Positions 1-7,555 of a DNA stretch of 64,000 nt are shown here, in pieces. Source of the DNA: Marinilabilia salmonicolor (GTDB lineage: Bacteria; Bacteroidota; Bacteroidia; Bacteroidales; Marinilabiliaceae); NCBI RefSeq assembly GCF_003003035.1, contig NZ_PVTS01000003.1, forward strand, positions 1 through 64,000, given 5' to 3'. Under the pieces are notes generated by a model that worked only from the letters and a program-made list of their open reading frames with translations, made no database searches and was not told the origin of the DNA. How positions within the stretch are numbered: the stretch's first letter is position 1; each line of letters starts with the position of its first letter. A program made the position numbers and the translations under genes.

Positions 1-100
1 CCTCTGGGACACCCAAATTTACACCTAAAAATACATTAAAAATTTGATTTAATGAAAGTTAAGTTTTTTACATGAAAAAAAGTGCGGAACTCAGGAAAGA

Positions 101-140
101 GGGGAGTAGTTTTCAGTTGAACGAAAACCACTCCCCACTT
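101..140 (+). terminator. Hairpin, possible terminator at left edge
   Basis: GGGGAGTAGTTTTC (101-114) pairs with GAAAACCACTCCCC (123-136) with one mismatch, followed by ACTTTTATT. It could end a plus-strand gene lying left of the window, or act for mgtE on the minus strand. The T-tract is imperfect. The rest of 1-254 is AT-rich and shows no credible gene. Confidence 0.45.
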
Positions 141-254
141 TTATTATATAGATTGTCTATTCCTAAGGTTTTGAGTCAATATTTTTTCTTCTGCCTTCTG
201 CCTCTCAAACTTCTGCCTTTGATATACTATATCAAAAAACCTAACGGTCTATTA

Positions 255-1619
255 TCACACCAGCATTTGATAAAAAAATGTCCCAATGGTAAGATAAATA
301 CCCATACCGATGATATCGTTCAGCGTTGTAACAAACGGACCGGTAGCAACAGCCGGGTCAATCTTAATTCTATTCAGCAATAAAGGAACCAGCGCTCCAA
401 ATAACGAGGCAAAAATTACTACCGAGAACATAGCTCCTGAAACGGTTAGCGTAAGCGCATCAGGCGAACCAATAAGATAGTTGTAGGCAAATGCAAGGAC
501 AGAAAGTACGGAGGCATTCAAAAAAGCAACACTGAATTCCTTGAAGAGGCGCCGAAAAGGAGAATCCAGACCCATGGTTCCCGCAGCAATGGATTGCACC
601 ACAATGGCCGACGATTGAATCCCCACGTTACCTCCCATCGCCGCTATCAACGGCATGAAAAAGGCAAGCTGCGGGTATATATCCAACACCCCTTCGAAAC
701 TACCAACCACCCTCGATCCAAACAATCCGCCAAGTAAACCAATGAGCAACCAGGGAATCCGCGCACGTGTAAGCAACCATACACTGTCTGATGATTCCAC
801 ATCGCCGGTAATACCGGAAGCTAACGCATAATCCTTCTCAGCTTCTTCACGCATCACATCCATCACATCATCCACAGTAATTCGCCCAACAAGGCGCCCC
901 ACAGGGTCAACGACCGGCAATGCTACAAGGTCATATTTGGTCATGATGTTACTAACCTCCTCCGAAGTGGCATCTACCCCAACCGAGATAACGTCTGAAT
1001 AGTAAATATCTTTCACATGCCTGTCCACCGGACTAAGCAGCATTTTCTTCAAAGAAAGGGTCCCTTTGAGTACCCCGTTATTGTCAACCACATAGACATA
1101 ATAAACCTCATCCACATTTACAGCCTGTTGCCGCATACTACGCAAACACGTGGGAATAGACCAGTTTTCTTTAACCTTGATGAGCTCTTTGGCCATCAGA
1201 CCACCCGCAGAATCTTCATCGTAATTCAGCAGGTCCACAATATCTCCGGCCACATTGACATCTTCAATGTAGGAGAGTACCTCCTGCTGTCTTTCGGTAT
1301 CAAACTCGGAAATAACGTCGGCGGCATCATCCGAATCCATCTTATCGATGAATCTTCGGGCAATCACCTCACTTGGCAACGCTTTAAGGAACTTTAGACG
1401 ATCATTTTCGTCCAGTTCAATAATCATATCCGCTGCCTTGTCATCATCGAGCAGAAAATAGATATACTTTGCCTCGTCCATATTGAGCTCCTCATAGAGC
1501 TCAGCAATGTCGGCGGGGTGTAACTCTTCCAGAACGCGGGATACCGATTCGTTGTCCTGATTTTCAATCAGCAACTTCAGTTCATCCACAAATTCTCTGG
1601 TCAGTTCAAAATTGGCCAT
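255..1619 (-). CDS. mgtE: Magnesium transporter MgtE
   Basis: 454 aa, normal MgtE length. It is a homodimeric inner-membrane Mg2+ channel/transporter gated by cytosolic Mg2+. The N-terminal third is the acidic helical MgtE_N superhelix (about residues 10-125, many LxxLxxDDxAD-type turns). A CBS-domain pair follows (about 130-255, with VALPVVDPVGRLVGRITVDD typical of CBS). The C-terminal pore domain has five membrane segments (about 283-454), including the conserved PLIAAMGGNVGIQSSAI stretch. The start ATG directly precedes the MgtE_N domain and lies 31 bp downstream of the rsmA stop codon, so the two minus-strand genes may be cotranscribed. Regulation by Mg2+ is through the protein domains; no RNA switch was seen. 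Confidence 0.95.
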   Translation of the reverse strand: MANFELTREFVDELKLLIENQDNESVSRVLEELHPADIAELYEELNMDEAKYIYFLLDDDKAADMIIELDENDRLKFLKALPSEVIARRFIDKMDSDDAADVISEFDTERQQEVLSYIEDVNVAGDIVDLLNYDEDSAGGLMAKELIKVKENWSIPTCLRSMRQQAVNVDEVYYVYVVDNNGVLKGTLSLKKMLLSPVDRHVKDIYYSDVISVGVDATSEEVSNIMTKYDLVALPVVDPVGRLVGRITVDDVMDVMREEAEKDYALASGITGDVESSDSVWLLTRARIPWLLIGLLGGLFGSRVVGSFEGVLDIYPQLAFFMPLIAAMGGNVGIQSSAIVVQSIAAGTMGLDSPFRRLFKEFSVAFLNASVLSVLAFAYNYLIGSPDALTLTVSGAMFSVVIFASLFGALVPLLLNRIKIDPAVATGPFVTTLNDIIGMGIYLTIGTFFYQMLV

Positions 1620-1650
1620 ACCCCTTAGTTTTTGAAGTTCAACAATACAT

Positions 1651-2427
1651 CTACAACGATGCAGCGACTATATTCGTAAGTTCAACAAACTCCGCAACAC
1701 TTAGTTGTTCGGGTCGTTTTTGAAGCAGTTCCTGCGTTCGCTCATCAGTAGCCTGAACGCCAAAAGATTTAATGCTGTTACGGAGTGTTTTTCTTCGTTG
1801 ATTAAAGGCAGTTTTCACCACTCTTAAAAACAGTTTTTCATCACAGCCGATATCCGAGACATCATTGCGTGTAAAACGAATTACTGCTGATTTCACTTTA
1901 GGAGGCGGTGTGAAAACATGTTCATCAACGGTAAACAGATATTCAGGATGATACCAGGCCTGCATCAGCACACTCAGAATACCATAATCTTTATTTCCGG
2001 GTCCGGAGGTAAGTCTTTTCCCTACTTCCCGCTGCACCATCCCTGTAATGTACTTAACCTGATTGCGATGCTCCAGCACTTTAAAGAATATCTGACTGGA
2101 GATATTGTAAGGGAAATTGCCAATAATCGAAAATTCACCGGAGAAATATTCCGATAAATTCATTTTCAGGAAATCAGCAGAAATAATTTTTGAAGAAAGA
2201 GCCGGATAGTGAACATTCAGATAGTCCACAGATTCAGTATCGAGTTCTACCAACCAAAGATTAATATCACGGATTTTTGAAAGATGTTCGGTAAGCACAC
2301 CCATGCCGGGCCCGATTTCCAGCACCTTATGAGGTGGGACGGGCAACGACTCCACAATCTGCATGGCAATATGCTGATCGTTGAGAAAATGCTGGCCTAA
2401 ATATTTTTTGGGTTTGACTCTCCTCAT
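1651..2427 (-). CDS. rsmA: 16S rRNA (adenine1518/1519-N6)-dimethyltransferase
   Basis: About 258 aa from the preferred start at MRRVKPKKYLGQHFL; an in-frame ATG five codons upstream (2442) is possible, but the family normally begins next to the KKxLGQHFL motif. RsmA (KsgA) dimethylates two adjacent adenines in helix 45 of 16S rRNA late in 30S assembly, using S-adenosylmethionine. Visible motifs are the SAM-binding LEIGPGMGVLTEHL loop (about 36-49), the acidic VELD strand end, and the catalytic NFPYNISSQIFF motif (about 104-115). The C-terminal helical domain carries FNQRRKTLRN, as in KsgA. A minus-strand TACCTTTG promoter element lies about 90 bp upstream. Confidence 0.95.
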   Translation of the reverse strand: MRRVKPKKYLGQHFLNDQHIAMQIVESLPVPPHKVLEIGPGMGVLTEHLSKIRDINLWLVELDTESVDYLNVHYPALSSKIISADFLKMNLSEYFSGEFSIIGNFPYNISSQIFFKVLEHRNQVKYITGMVQREVGKRLTSGPGNKDYGILSVLMQAWYHPEYLFTVDEHVFTPPPKVKSAVIRFTRNDVSDIGCDEKLFLRVVKTAFNQRRKTLRNSIKSFGVQATDERTQELLQKRPEQLSVAEFVELTNIVAASL

Positions 2428-2515
2428 CTTCCATGATAACAAACAACTTTGATAAAAAACAAAACTTTTGGCAAAAAGGGCCGTATTTTGTAAAATTGTA
2501 AATTGTTTTACGTGG

Positions 2516-2523
2516 CAAAGGTA
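2516..2523 (-). promoter_or_regulatory. Putative rsmA promoter -7 element
   Basis: On the minus strand these bases read TACCTTTG, a match to the Bacteroidota -7 consensus TAnnTTTG. The rsmA start is about 90 bp downstream, in a region free of genes. Confidence 0.5.
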
Positions 2524-2683
2524 AAATTTTTATGCAGGAGACGATTATTGACCACCATTTATTTTATGTCGTGTTTCTCTGACAAGTCATTTTTTTCATT
2601 TCGACAGGTCCAATTGCACGGTTTCATCTCTTTCATAAACAACGCCTTTTCCATTCCTAATCGCGATGTGACAACCAAGAAAA

Positions 2684-3670
2684 ATGAATAAATCCATACA
2701 TAAAGGATTGCGTATCCTTCTGTTTTTATCGATAGGAATTGTAATTCTCTGGTGGCTTTACAGAGATATGAATCCTGATGAGCTGCTCAGAATCATAAAA
2801 AATGACGTGGGATACGGATGGATTATTCTTTCTCTGATATTGGGTTTATTAAGTCACATTAGCCGGACCATCCGGTGGCAAATGCTCATTGAGCCGGTGG
2901 ACAAACGCCCGGGAGTTGTCAACACTTTCCTGGCTGTCATGATCGGATACCTGGCCAACCTGGCCATTCCCCGAATGGGCGAAATCTCCCGTTGTGGTGT
3001 CCTCAGCAAATATGAACAGGTCTCCTTTTCGAGACTGGTGGGTACCGTCGTCACGGAGCGTGTTCTGGATCTCATCATGCTGCTGCTTGCGCTTGCTCTA
3101 ATGATTGCCGTGCAGTACAATGTTTTTGTCGATTTTGTAAATAACAAAATGGATATATCAGGAATCGTCAATTTTTTCTCCTCCTGGTGGTTCGGATTGA
3201 TTGTTCTTTTTGCAGCAGGAGCCATTATTGTTTTCAGACAGAACATTCTCAACAGTCAGATGTATTTTAAGCTGAAAGGATTGTGGCTGAAATTCAAAGA
3301 AGGTCTTTTCTCTTATCGAAATGTAAAGAACAAACCGCTCTTTTTCATCCACACCCTTCTGATCTTTGTGCTTTATTTCCTGATGATTTACGTTTGCTTT
3401 TTCGGATTTCCTTTTACCCGGGAGCTGGGGCCGGGGGCAGGTCTGGCCGTTTTTGTACTGGGAAGCTTCGGGATGGTGGCTCCGGTGCAGGGAGGCATAG
3501 GCCCATATCATTTCATGGTCATCTCCACATTGCTCTTTTTTGGTGTTGGCGCTCCACAGGCAGCAGCCTTTGCATTGTTGGTCCATGGCTCGCTCAACGG
3601 CATGATTATCATTACCGGACTTTTATCACTGGTAGCCATCCCTCTGGTCAACAAGAGCGAGCAGCCATGA
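2684..3670 (+). CDS. Flippase-like membrane protein, AglD/MprF-type (first of pair)
   Basis: 328 aa integral membrane protein of the lysylphosphatidylglycerol synthase TM-region / UPF0104 family, which contains proteins thought to flip lipid-linked substrates. It has about eight hydrophobic segments. Family hallmarks are the early LSHISRTIRWQML stretch (about residues 56-68), the loop RMGEISRCGVLSKYE (about 96-110) with the conserved Arg-Xaa-Gly-Glu, and the late segment SFGMVAPVQGGIGPYHFM. The stop codon overlaps the start of the next gene, which encodes a second family member, by ATGA, so translation is probably coupled. The lipid substrate cannot be read from sequence. Confidence 0.85.
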   Translation: MNKSIHKGLRILLFLSIGIVILWWLYRDMNPDELLRIIKNDVGYGWIILSLILGLLSHISRTIRWQMLIEPVDKRPGVVNTFLAVMIGYLANLAIPRMGEISRCGVLSKYEQVSFSRLVGTVVTERVLDLIMLLLALALMIAVQYNVFVDFVNNKMDISGIVNFFSSWWFGLIVLFAAGAIIVFRQNILNSQMYFKLKGLWLKFKEGLFSYRNVKNKPLFFIHTLLIFVLYFLMIYVCFFGFPFTRELGPGAGLAVFVLGSFGMVAPVQGGIGPYHFMVISTLLFFGVGAPQAAAFALLVHGSLNGMIIITGLLSLVAIPLVNKSEQP

Positions 3671-4689
3671 TTTTCGGAAAAATAAATATCAGGCAAATAC
3701 TGGTAATGCTATCAGCTGTTGCCCTGATATGGGTAGGCTATAAACTGTGGTCTTTTGGTGAGTGGAACACATTTCTTGATTACCTGCATACAAACCGGCA
3801 TCACCTTCCTGCCCTGTTATCCGTCCAGTTTTTGCTAATGAGTCTGAATCTGGCGTTAGAAACACGAAAGTGGCAGATTCTGGTACGTCCTGTACAATCC
3901 ATCCGACTCAAAGAAGCATTTATTCAGGTGGTAAAAGGTATTCAGCTGGGCATGATGACACCTGCACGAACAGGAGATTCCATTGGCAAGGCAATATTTT
4001 ACCCGTCCGGGGAAAAAACCAAAGTGATTGTCTTGTCCCTAATGGGAAGTATTATTCAAAACCTCGTTATTCTTCTGGCGACTGTATGGGCCCTGGTTTG
4101 GACGGCCCGGTATGACGACGGCCCAGTGTCTCTATTTATCAACGCAGCATCCCGGTCCACCACTTTATCAACAATCCTGTTGGTTTTGATCATTGGATTA
4201 ACATTTTGGCTGATCATCAGAAAAACCGGATTTTTCAGGAAGTTTCTGGATTTAGCAAAAGACAGACTCTTCATACTAAAACAAACCCGGTGGAACACCC
4301 TCGCACACATTTTTTTGCTTACGGCAGTCAGATATTCCGTTTTCTCTTTGCAATTCCTCATATTGCTAAACTTCTTCGGGCTCACTGATATCCGCGGCGG
4401 ATTATACGCCATTTTTATTTTCTACGGGGCCCTGTCGTTTCTCCCCTCGGCGGGAGCAGGCGACCTGAGTATCCGGGCCACACTTGCAATTATCATTCTG
4501 GGAAGCACCAACATTGCTGAACCGGGAATTGTAATGTCCTCATTGGCCTTGTGGTTCTTCAACCTTGCTATTCCCTCCCTAATACCGGTCTTTGGTATTT
4601 TTTCCAAACGATCCGGTTTTTTTAGCCCGTTCCATTCAAAGACTAATATTCTCAAAACAATTTTCTATATTTGTTTACTATCCGGATGA
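3667..4689 (+). CDS. Flippase-like membrane protein, AglD/MprF-type (second of pair)
   Basis: 340 aa, read from the ATG at 3667 inside the ATGA overlap with the preceding gene; a longer reading frame opens at 3283 but would run inside the upstream gene. It belongs to the same UPF0104/LPG-synthase-TM family as its neighbour, with multiple hydrophobic segments. The equivalent of the family loop is MMTPARTGDSIGKAIFY (about 98-114), and the late PSAGAGDLSIRATLA stretch corresponds to the PxxGGxG region. The two copies are clearly diverged. They may form a heteromeric or sequential flippase system for a cell-envelope lipid; this is inference from their pairing. Confidence 0.8.
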   Translation: MIFGKINIRQILVMLSAVALIWVGYKLWSFGEWNTFLDYLHTNRHHLPALLSVQFLLMSLNLALETRKWQILVRPVQSIRLKEAFIQVVKGIQLGMMTPARTGDSIGKAIFYPSGEKTKVIVLSLMGSIIQNLVILLATVWALVWTARYDDGPVSLFINAASRSTTLSTILLVLIIGLTFWLIIRKTGFFRKFLDLAKDRLFILKQTRWNTLAHIFLLTAVRYSVFSLQFLILLNFFGLTDIRGGLYAIFIFYGALSFLPSAGAGDLSIRATLAIIILGSTNIAEPGIVMSSLALWFFNLAIPSLIPVFGIFSKRSGFFSPFHSKTNILKTIFYICLLSG

Positions 4690-4792
4690 CGCATCAGGAG
4701 CAACAGCCTTTTACCGGACTTAATCAATCGAGTACCAGCAAAACAAGGAGGTATAACGATGAAATACCGGGAAGTATGAAATCAGAATATTT

Positions 4793-5395
4793 ATGGACAA
4801 AACAAAAATCAAACTAAACATATTAGGGCTTTCTTACTCACAAACACAATCAGGAGCTTACGCTTTGGTATTGGCAGAAGAAGAAGGCGAGCGAAGAATT
4901 CCCATCATTATAGGTGCTGTTGAGGCGCAATCCATTGCCATAAAACTCGAAGGGCTGGAGCCTCCCCGGCCACTTACACACGATCTGTTTTTGAACTTTG
5001 CACGTGCTTTTAAAGTTAACATTCTTGAAGTAGTCATTTACAAACTGGAAGAGGGTATTTTCTATTCGGAACTGGTTTGTTTATACAATGACGAGATTGT
5101 CCGAATTGATTCCCGAACCTCAGATGCCGTATCTCTGGCCCTCAGATTCAACTGTCCCATCTTTACCTACGAAGAGATCATGCAAAAAGCAGGAATAGTC
5201 CTTGACTTTGGCGATCAGGATGAAGCAAATCCCACACCGGAGAAAGAGCAAAAATCGCCCTCACAAAAAACGTCCAACCCACTAAAAAACAAAAGCATAG
5301 AAGAACTCAACAACCTTTTAAACGAGGCCATTGAGCATGAAAACTATGAAAAAGCCTCAGAAATTCGTGATGAAATACAACGGCGCGAGAAATAG
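4793..5395 (+). CDS. DUF151 bifunctional-nuclease-type protein with UVR motif
   Basis: 200 aa. Residues 8-140 match the DUF151/BFN family (for example LGLSYSQTQSGAYALVLAEE, RRIPIIIGAVEAQSIAIKLEG, and SRTSDAVSLALRFNCPIFTYEEI), plant members of which were reported to have RNase and DNase activity. A linker rich in Pro, Lys and Ser follows. The C-terminal 35 residues form a UvrB/UvrC-type motif (LNNLLNEAIEHENYEKASEI, then RDEI), usually a protein-protein contact helix pair. This domain combination is common in Bacteroidota. The gene follows the flippase pair by about 100 bp. The molecular role is unproven. Confidence 0.85.
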   Translation: MDKTKIKLNILGLSYSQTQSGAYALVLAEEEGERRIPIIIGAVEAQSIAIKLEGLEPPRPLTHDLFLNFARAFKVNILEVVIYKLEEGIFYSELVCLYNDEIVRIDSRTSDAVSLALRFNCPIFTYEEIMQKAGIVLDFGDQDEANPTPEKEQKSPSQKTSNPLKNKSIEELNNLLNEAIEHENYEKASEIRDEIQRREK

Positions 5396-5420
5396 TTTTT
5401 TTAATCAGCAGAAAATATTC

Positions 5421-5444
5421 ACAGGCCTTTACCGGCCTGTTTTA
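5421..5444 (+). terminator. Weak intrinsic terminator after DUF151 gene
   Basis: ACAGGCC (5421-5427) and GGCCTGT (5434-5440) form a 7-bp stem with a 6-base loop, followed by a short T run. Confidence 0.45.
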
Positions 5445-5552
5445 CTAAGATAAATCCCCAAATGCCTGAAACAACCGGATCGTTAAGCCAAACCTAAATC
5501 CCGGTTACCAGGGCAGCACATACATAACCAAATAAAAAAGACACCAAACGAA

Positions 5553-6956
5553 ATGAAGAAAACTATTCTGAGGTTTTTGCCTGTCATTATACTGCTTTTT
5601 GCTTCGCCGGCAGCATTAATGGCCAATAATAATCCGGTGGTAGCCACCGGAGGAGGCTTTGGTATAGAAAGCCTTTTCAGAGGGATGCTGGGAATGGCAT
5701 TCATCATGTTTATTGCCTGGGTATTCAGCACCAACCGCAAAGCCATATCATGGCGGGTGGTGGGAACCGGACTAATCATCCAGCTGATCCTGGCACTGGC
5801 CATTCTTTATGTTCCCTTTGTGCAATCGATATTCGATGTTTTAGGAAAAATATTTGTAAAAATTCTTGGTTTCTCTGATGCCGGAGCAAAGTTCCTTTTC
5901 AAGAGTCTGGTAAGCGGAGAAATAGAGCAACCCTTACTCAACTTTGCCATTACCATATTGCCAACCATCATCTTTTTCTCAGGTCTAACGAGTATTTTGT
6001 TTTATTTCGGGATCATTCAGCGAGTCGTTTTCTGGCTGGCAAAAGGGATGACCAAACTACTTAAAATATCAGGAGCAGAGAGTCTTTCTGTGGCAGGTAA
6101 TATCTTTCTGGGACAAACGGAAAGCCCTTTAATGATTAAGGCCTATCTGGAAAAGATGAACCGTTCGGAAATAATGCTCGTTATGTCTGGCGGTATGGCC
6201 ACCCTGGCAGGAGGAGTTCTGGCGGTTTACATCAAGGTGCTGGGCGGAGGAGACCCGATACAGGAACTTATTTATGCCAAACACCTGCTGGCCGCATCCA
6301 TTATGGCAGCGCCGGGAGTTATCATCATCTCCAAAATGCTTGTTCCCCAAACCGAAAAGATTAGTAAAGAGGTGGAAGTGCCCAAAGACAAAATCGGGAA
6401 AAACGTATTGGATGCAATTTCCAATGGAACCACTGAAGGCATTAAACTGGCGGTGAACGTGGCCGGGATGTTGCTGGTCTTCATTGCACTCATTGCCATG
6501 ATGAATTTCATTCTGCTGAAAATCGGAGACTGGACCACCCTTAACACAGTAATTGCTGCTGCCACTGACGGACAATACAGCGGTTTGTCACTCGAATTCA
6601 TCCTGGGATACATATTTGCCCCGCTGATGTGGGTCCTGGGCGTAGGCAGTCAGGACATCGACCTGGTAGGACGTGTGCTGGGAGAAAAGCTCATTATGAC
6701 CGAGTTTATCGGGTATGTAAGTCTGGGAGAACTCAAAGAAGCAGGAGCTTTTATGCACGAAAAATCTGTAATCATGGCCACTTACGTTCTTTGCGGCTTT
6801 GCCAACTTTGCTTCCATCGGCATTCAGATCGGAGGTATCGGAGCTCTGGCCCCCGGAAAGCGGGTGCTGCTCTCTCAGTTGGGTGTACGGGCCCTGCTGG
6901 CAGGTACTCTGGCATCTTTACTGTCAGCAACGGTGGTGGGAATGATTCTTGGGTGA
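5553..6956 (+). CDS. Concentrative nucleoside transporter, NupC/CNT family
   Basis: 467 aa inner-membrane symporter expected to import nucleosides with H+ or Na+. The protein starts with a hydrophobic, signal-like segment ending near LMANNN (about 1-26), which many NupC proteins lack. Then come the Nucleos_tra2 N-terminal region (FIMFIAWVFSTNRKAISW), the gate domain with NIFLGQTESPLMIKAYLEKM (about 190-209), and the C-terminal domain with GSQDIDLVGRVLGEKLIMTE and CGFANFASIGIQIGGIGAL. The QTESP and NFxSIG elements form the substrate and cation site in CNT structures. It is transcribed toward trxA, with a bidirectional terminator between them. Specificity among nucleosides is not predictable here. 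Confidence 0.9.
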   Translation: MKKTILRFLPVIILLFASPAALMANNNPVVATGGGFGIESLFRGMLGMAFIMFIAWVFSTNRKAISWRVVGTGLIIQLILALAILYVPFVQSIFDVLGKIFVKILGFSDAGAKFLFKSLVSGEIEQPLLNFAITILPTIIFFSGLTSILFYFGIIQRVVFWLAKGMTKLLKISGAESLSVAGNIFLGQTESPLMIKAYLEKMNRSEIMLVMSGGMATLAGGVLAVYIKVLGGGDPIQELIYAKHLLAASIMAAPGVIIISKMLVPQTEKISKEVEVPKDKIGKNVLDAISNGTTEGIKLAVNVAGMLLVFIALIAMMNFILLKIGDWTTLNTVIAAATDGQYSGLSLEFILGYIFAPLMWVLGVGSQDIDLVGRVLGEKLIMTEFIGYVSLGELKEAGAFMHEKSVIMATYVLCGFANFASIGIQIGGIGALAPGKRVLLSQLGVRALLAGTLASLLSATVVGMILG

Positions 6957-6999
6957 CCTGTATATAGAAATTGGTTTATAGAGTCAAAGACAACAAAAA

Positions 7000-7038
7000 A
7001 GCGGGTCGGTTCACTGATTGAACCGACCCGCTCTATTT
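7000..7038. terminator. Bidirectional terminator between nupC-type gene and trxA
   Basis: A 13-bp perfect stem (GCGGGTCGGTTCA at 7001-7013 and its complement at 7019-7031) has a T run on the plus-strand side and an A run on the other side, so it can stop convergent transcription from both genes. Confidence 0.9.
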
Positions 7039-7055
7039 TTTTAACACTCTTCTTA

Positions 7056-7373
7056 CTATATAATGGCATCAAGTTTAGATGCAAGCGCAGCTTTTGGCAC
7101 AGCACCAACCTGCTTATCAACAACCTCACCACCTTTAAAGAACAAAATGGTTGGAATATTTCTGATTCCAAACTTCACAGAAGTATCCGGATTTGAGTCC
7201 ACATCCATCTTGGCCAGTACCGCCTTATCCTTGTACTCTTCGGCCAGCTCGGCAACAATAGGTGCCACCATTCGGCAGGGACCGCACCACTCTGCCCAAA
7301 AATCAACCAACACAGGTTTGTCTGATTTCAATACCATTTCTTCAAAATTGGCATCTGTTACTTCAACAGTCAT
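7056..7373 (-). CDS. trxA: Thioredoxin
   Basis: 105 aa, the classic size of cytosolic thioredoxin, which reduces protein disulfides using electrons from thioredoxin reductase. The WCGPC active site is intact (Cys30 and Cys33), followed by the family pattern of conserved Asp in VDFWAEW, MDVDSNPDTSVKFGIRNIPT with the cis-Pro, and FFKGGEVVDKQVGAVPK. There is no signal peptide. It lies 3' of dnaE on the same strand, separated by about 180 bp holding its own promoter element. Confidence 0.97.
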   Translation of the reverse strand: MTVEVTDANFEEMVLKSDKPVLVDFWAEWCGPCRMVAPIVAELAEEYKDKAVLAKMDVDSNPDTSVKFGIRNIPTILFFKGGEVVDKQVGAVPKAALASKLDAII

Positions 7374-7476
7374 AACTTATTCTTTTTTAATTATATCAAT
7401 AAAATAAACTCACTCTAAAAGGGGATTTCCCCGTCAGAAAGCAATAAACTATTAACAGACATTTATTGCTCTTGTT

Positions 7477-7484
7477 CAAAGATA
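7477..7484 (-). promoter_or_regulatory. Putative trxA promoter -7 element
   Basis: The minus strand reads TATCTTTG, an exact TAnnTTTG match, between dnaE and trxA. It gives an untranslated leader of roughly 100 nt. No clear -33 box was seen. Confidence 0.5.
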
Positions 7485-7555
7485 AAACTTTTTTGGAATT
7501 CCATTTACATATTACTACCCGGAGTAATCCAATACATCAACTCTGATGAATGCCT

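Noticed and set aside
72-383. 103-codon frame at the left edge
   Set aside because: Overlaps the hairpin and the 3' end of mgtE; no coding signature.
3283-3666. 5' extension of the second flippase-like gene
   Set aside because: It runs through the upstream gene in another frame; the ATGA overlap at 3667 and the start of the membrane protein fit a shorter gene.
7063-7407. 114-codon plus-strand open frame opposite trxA
   Set aside because: Shadow of a well-supported thioredoxin gene; Ser-rich antisense translation.
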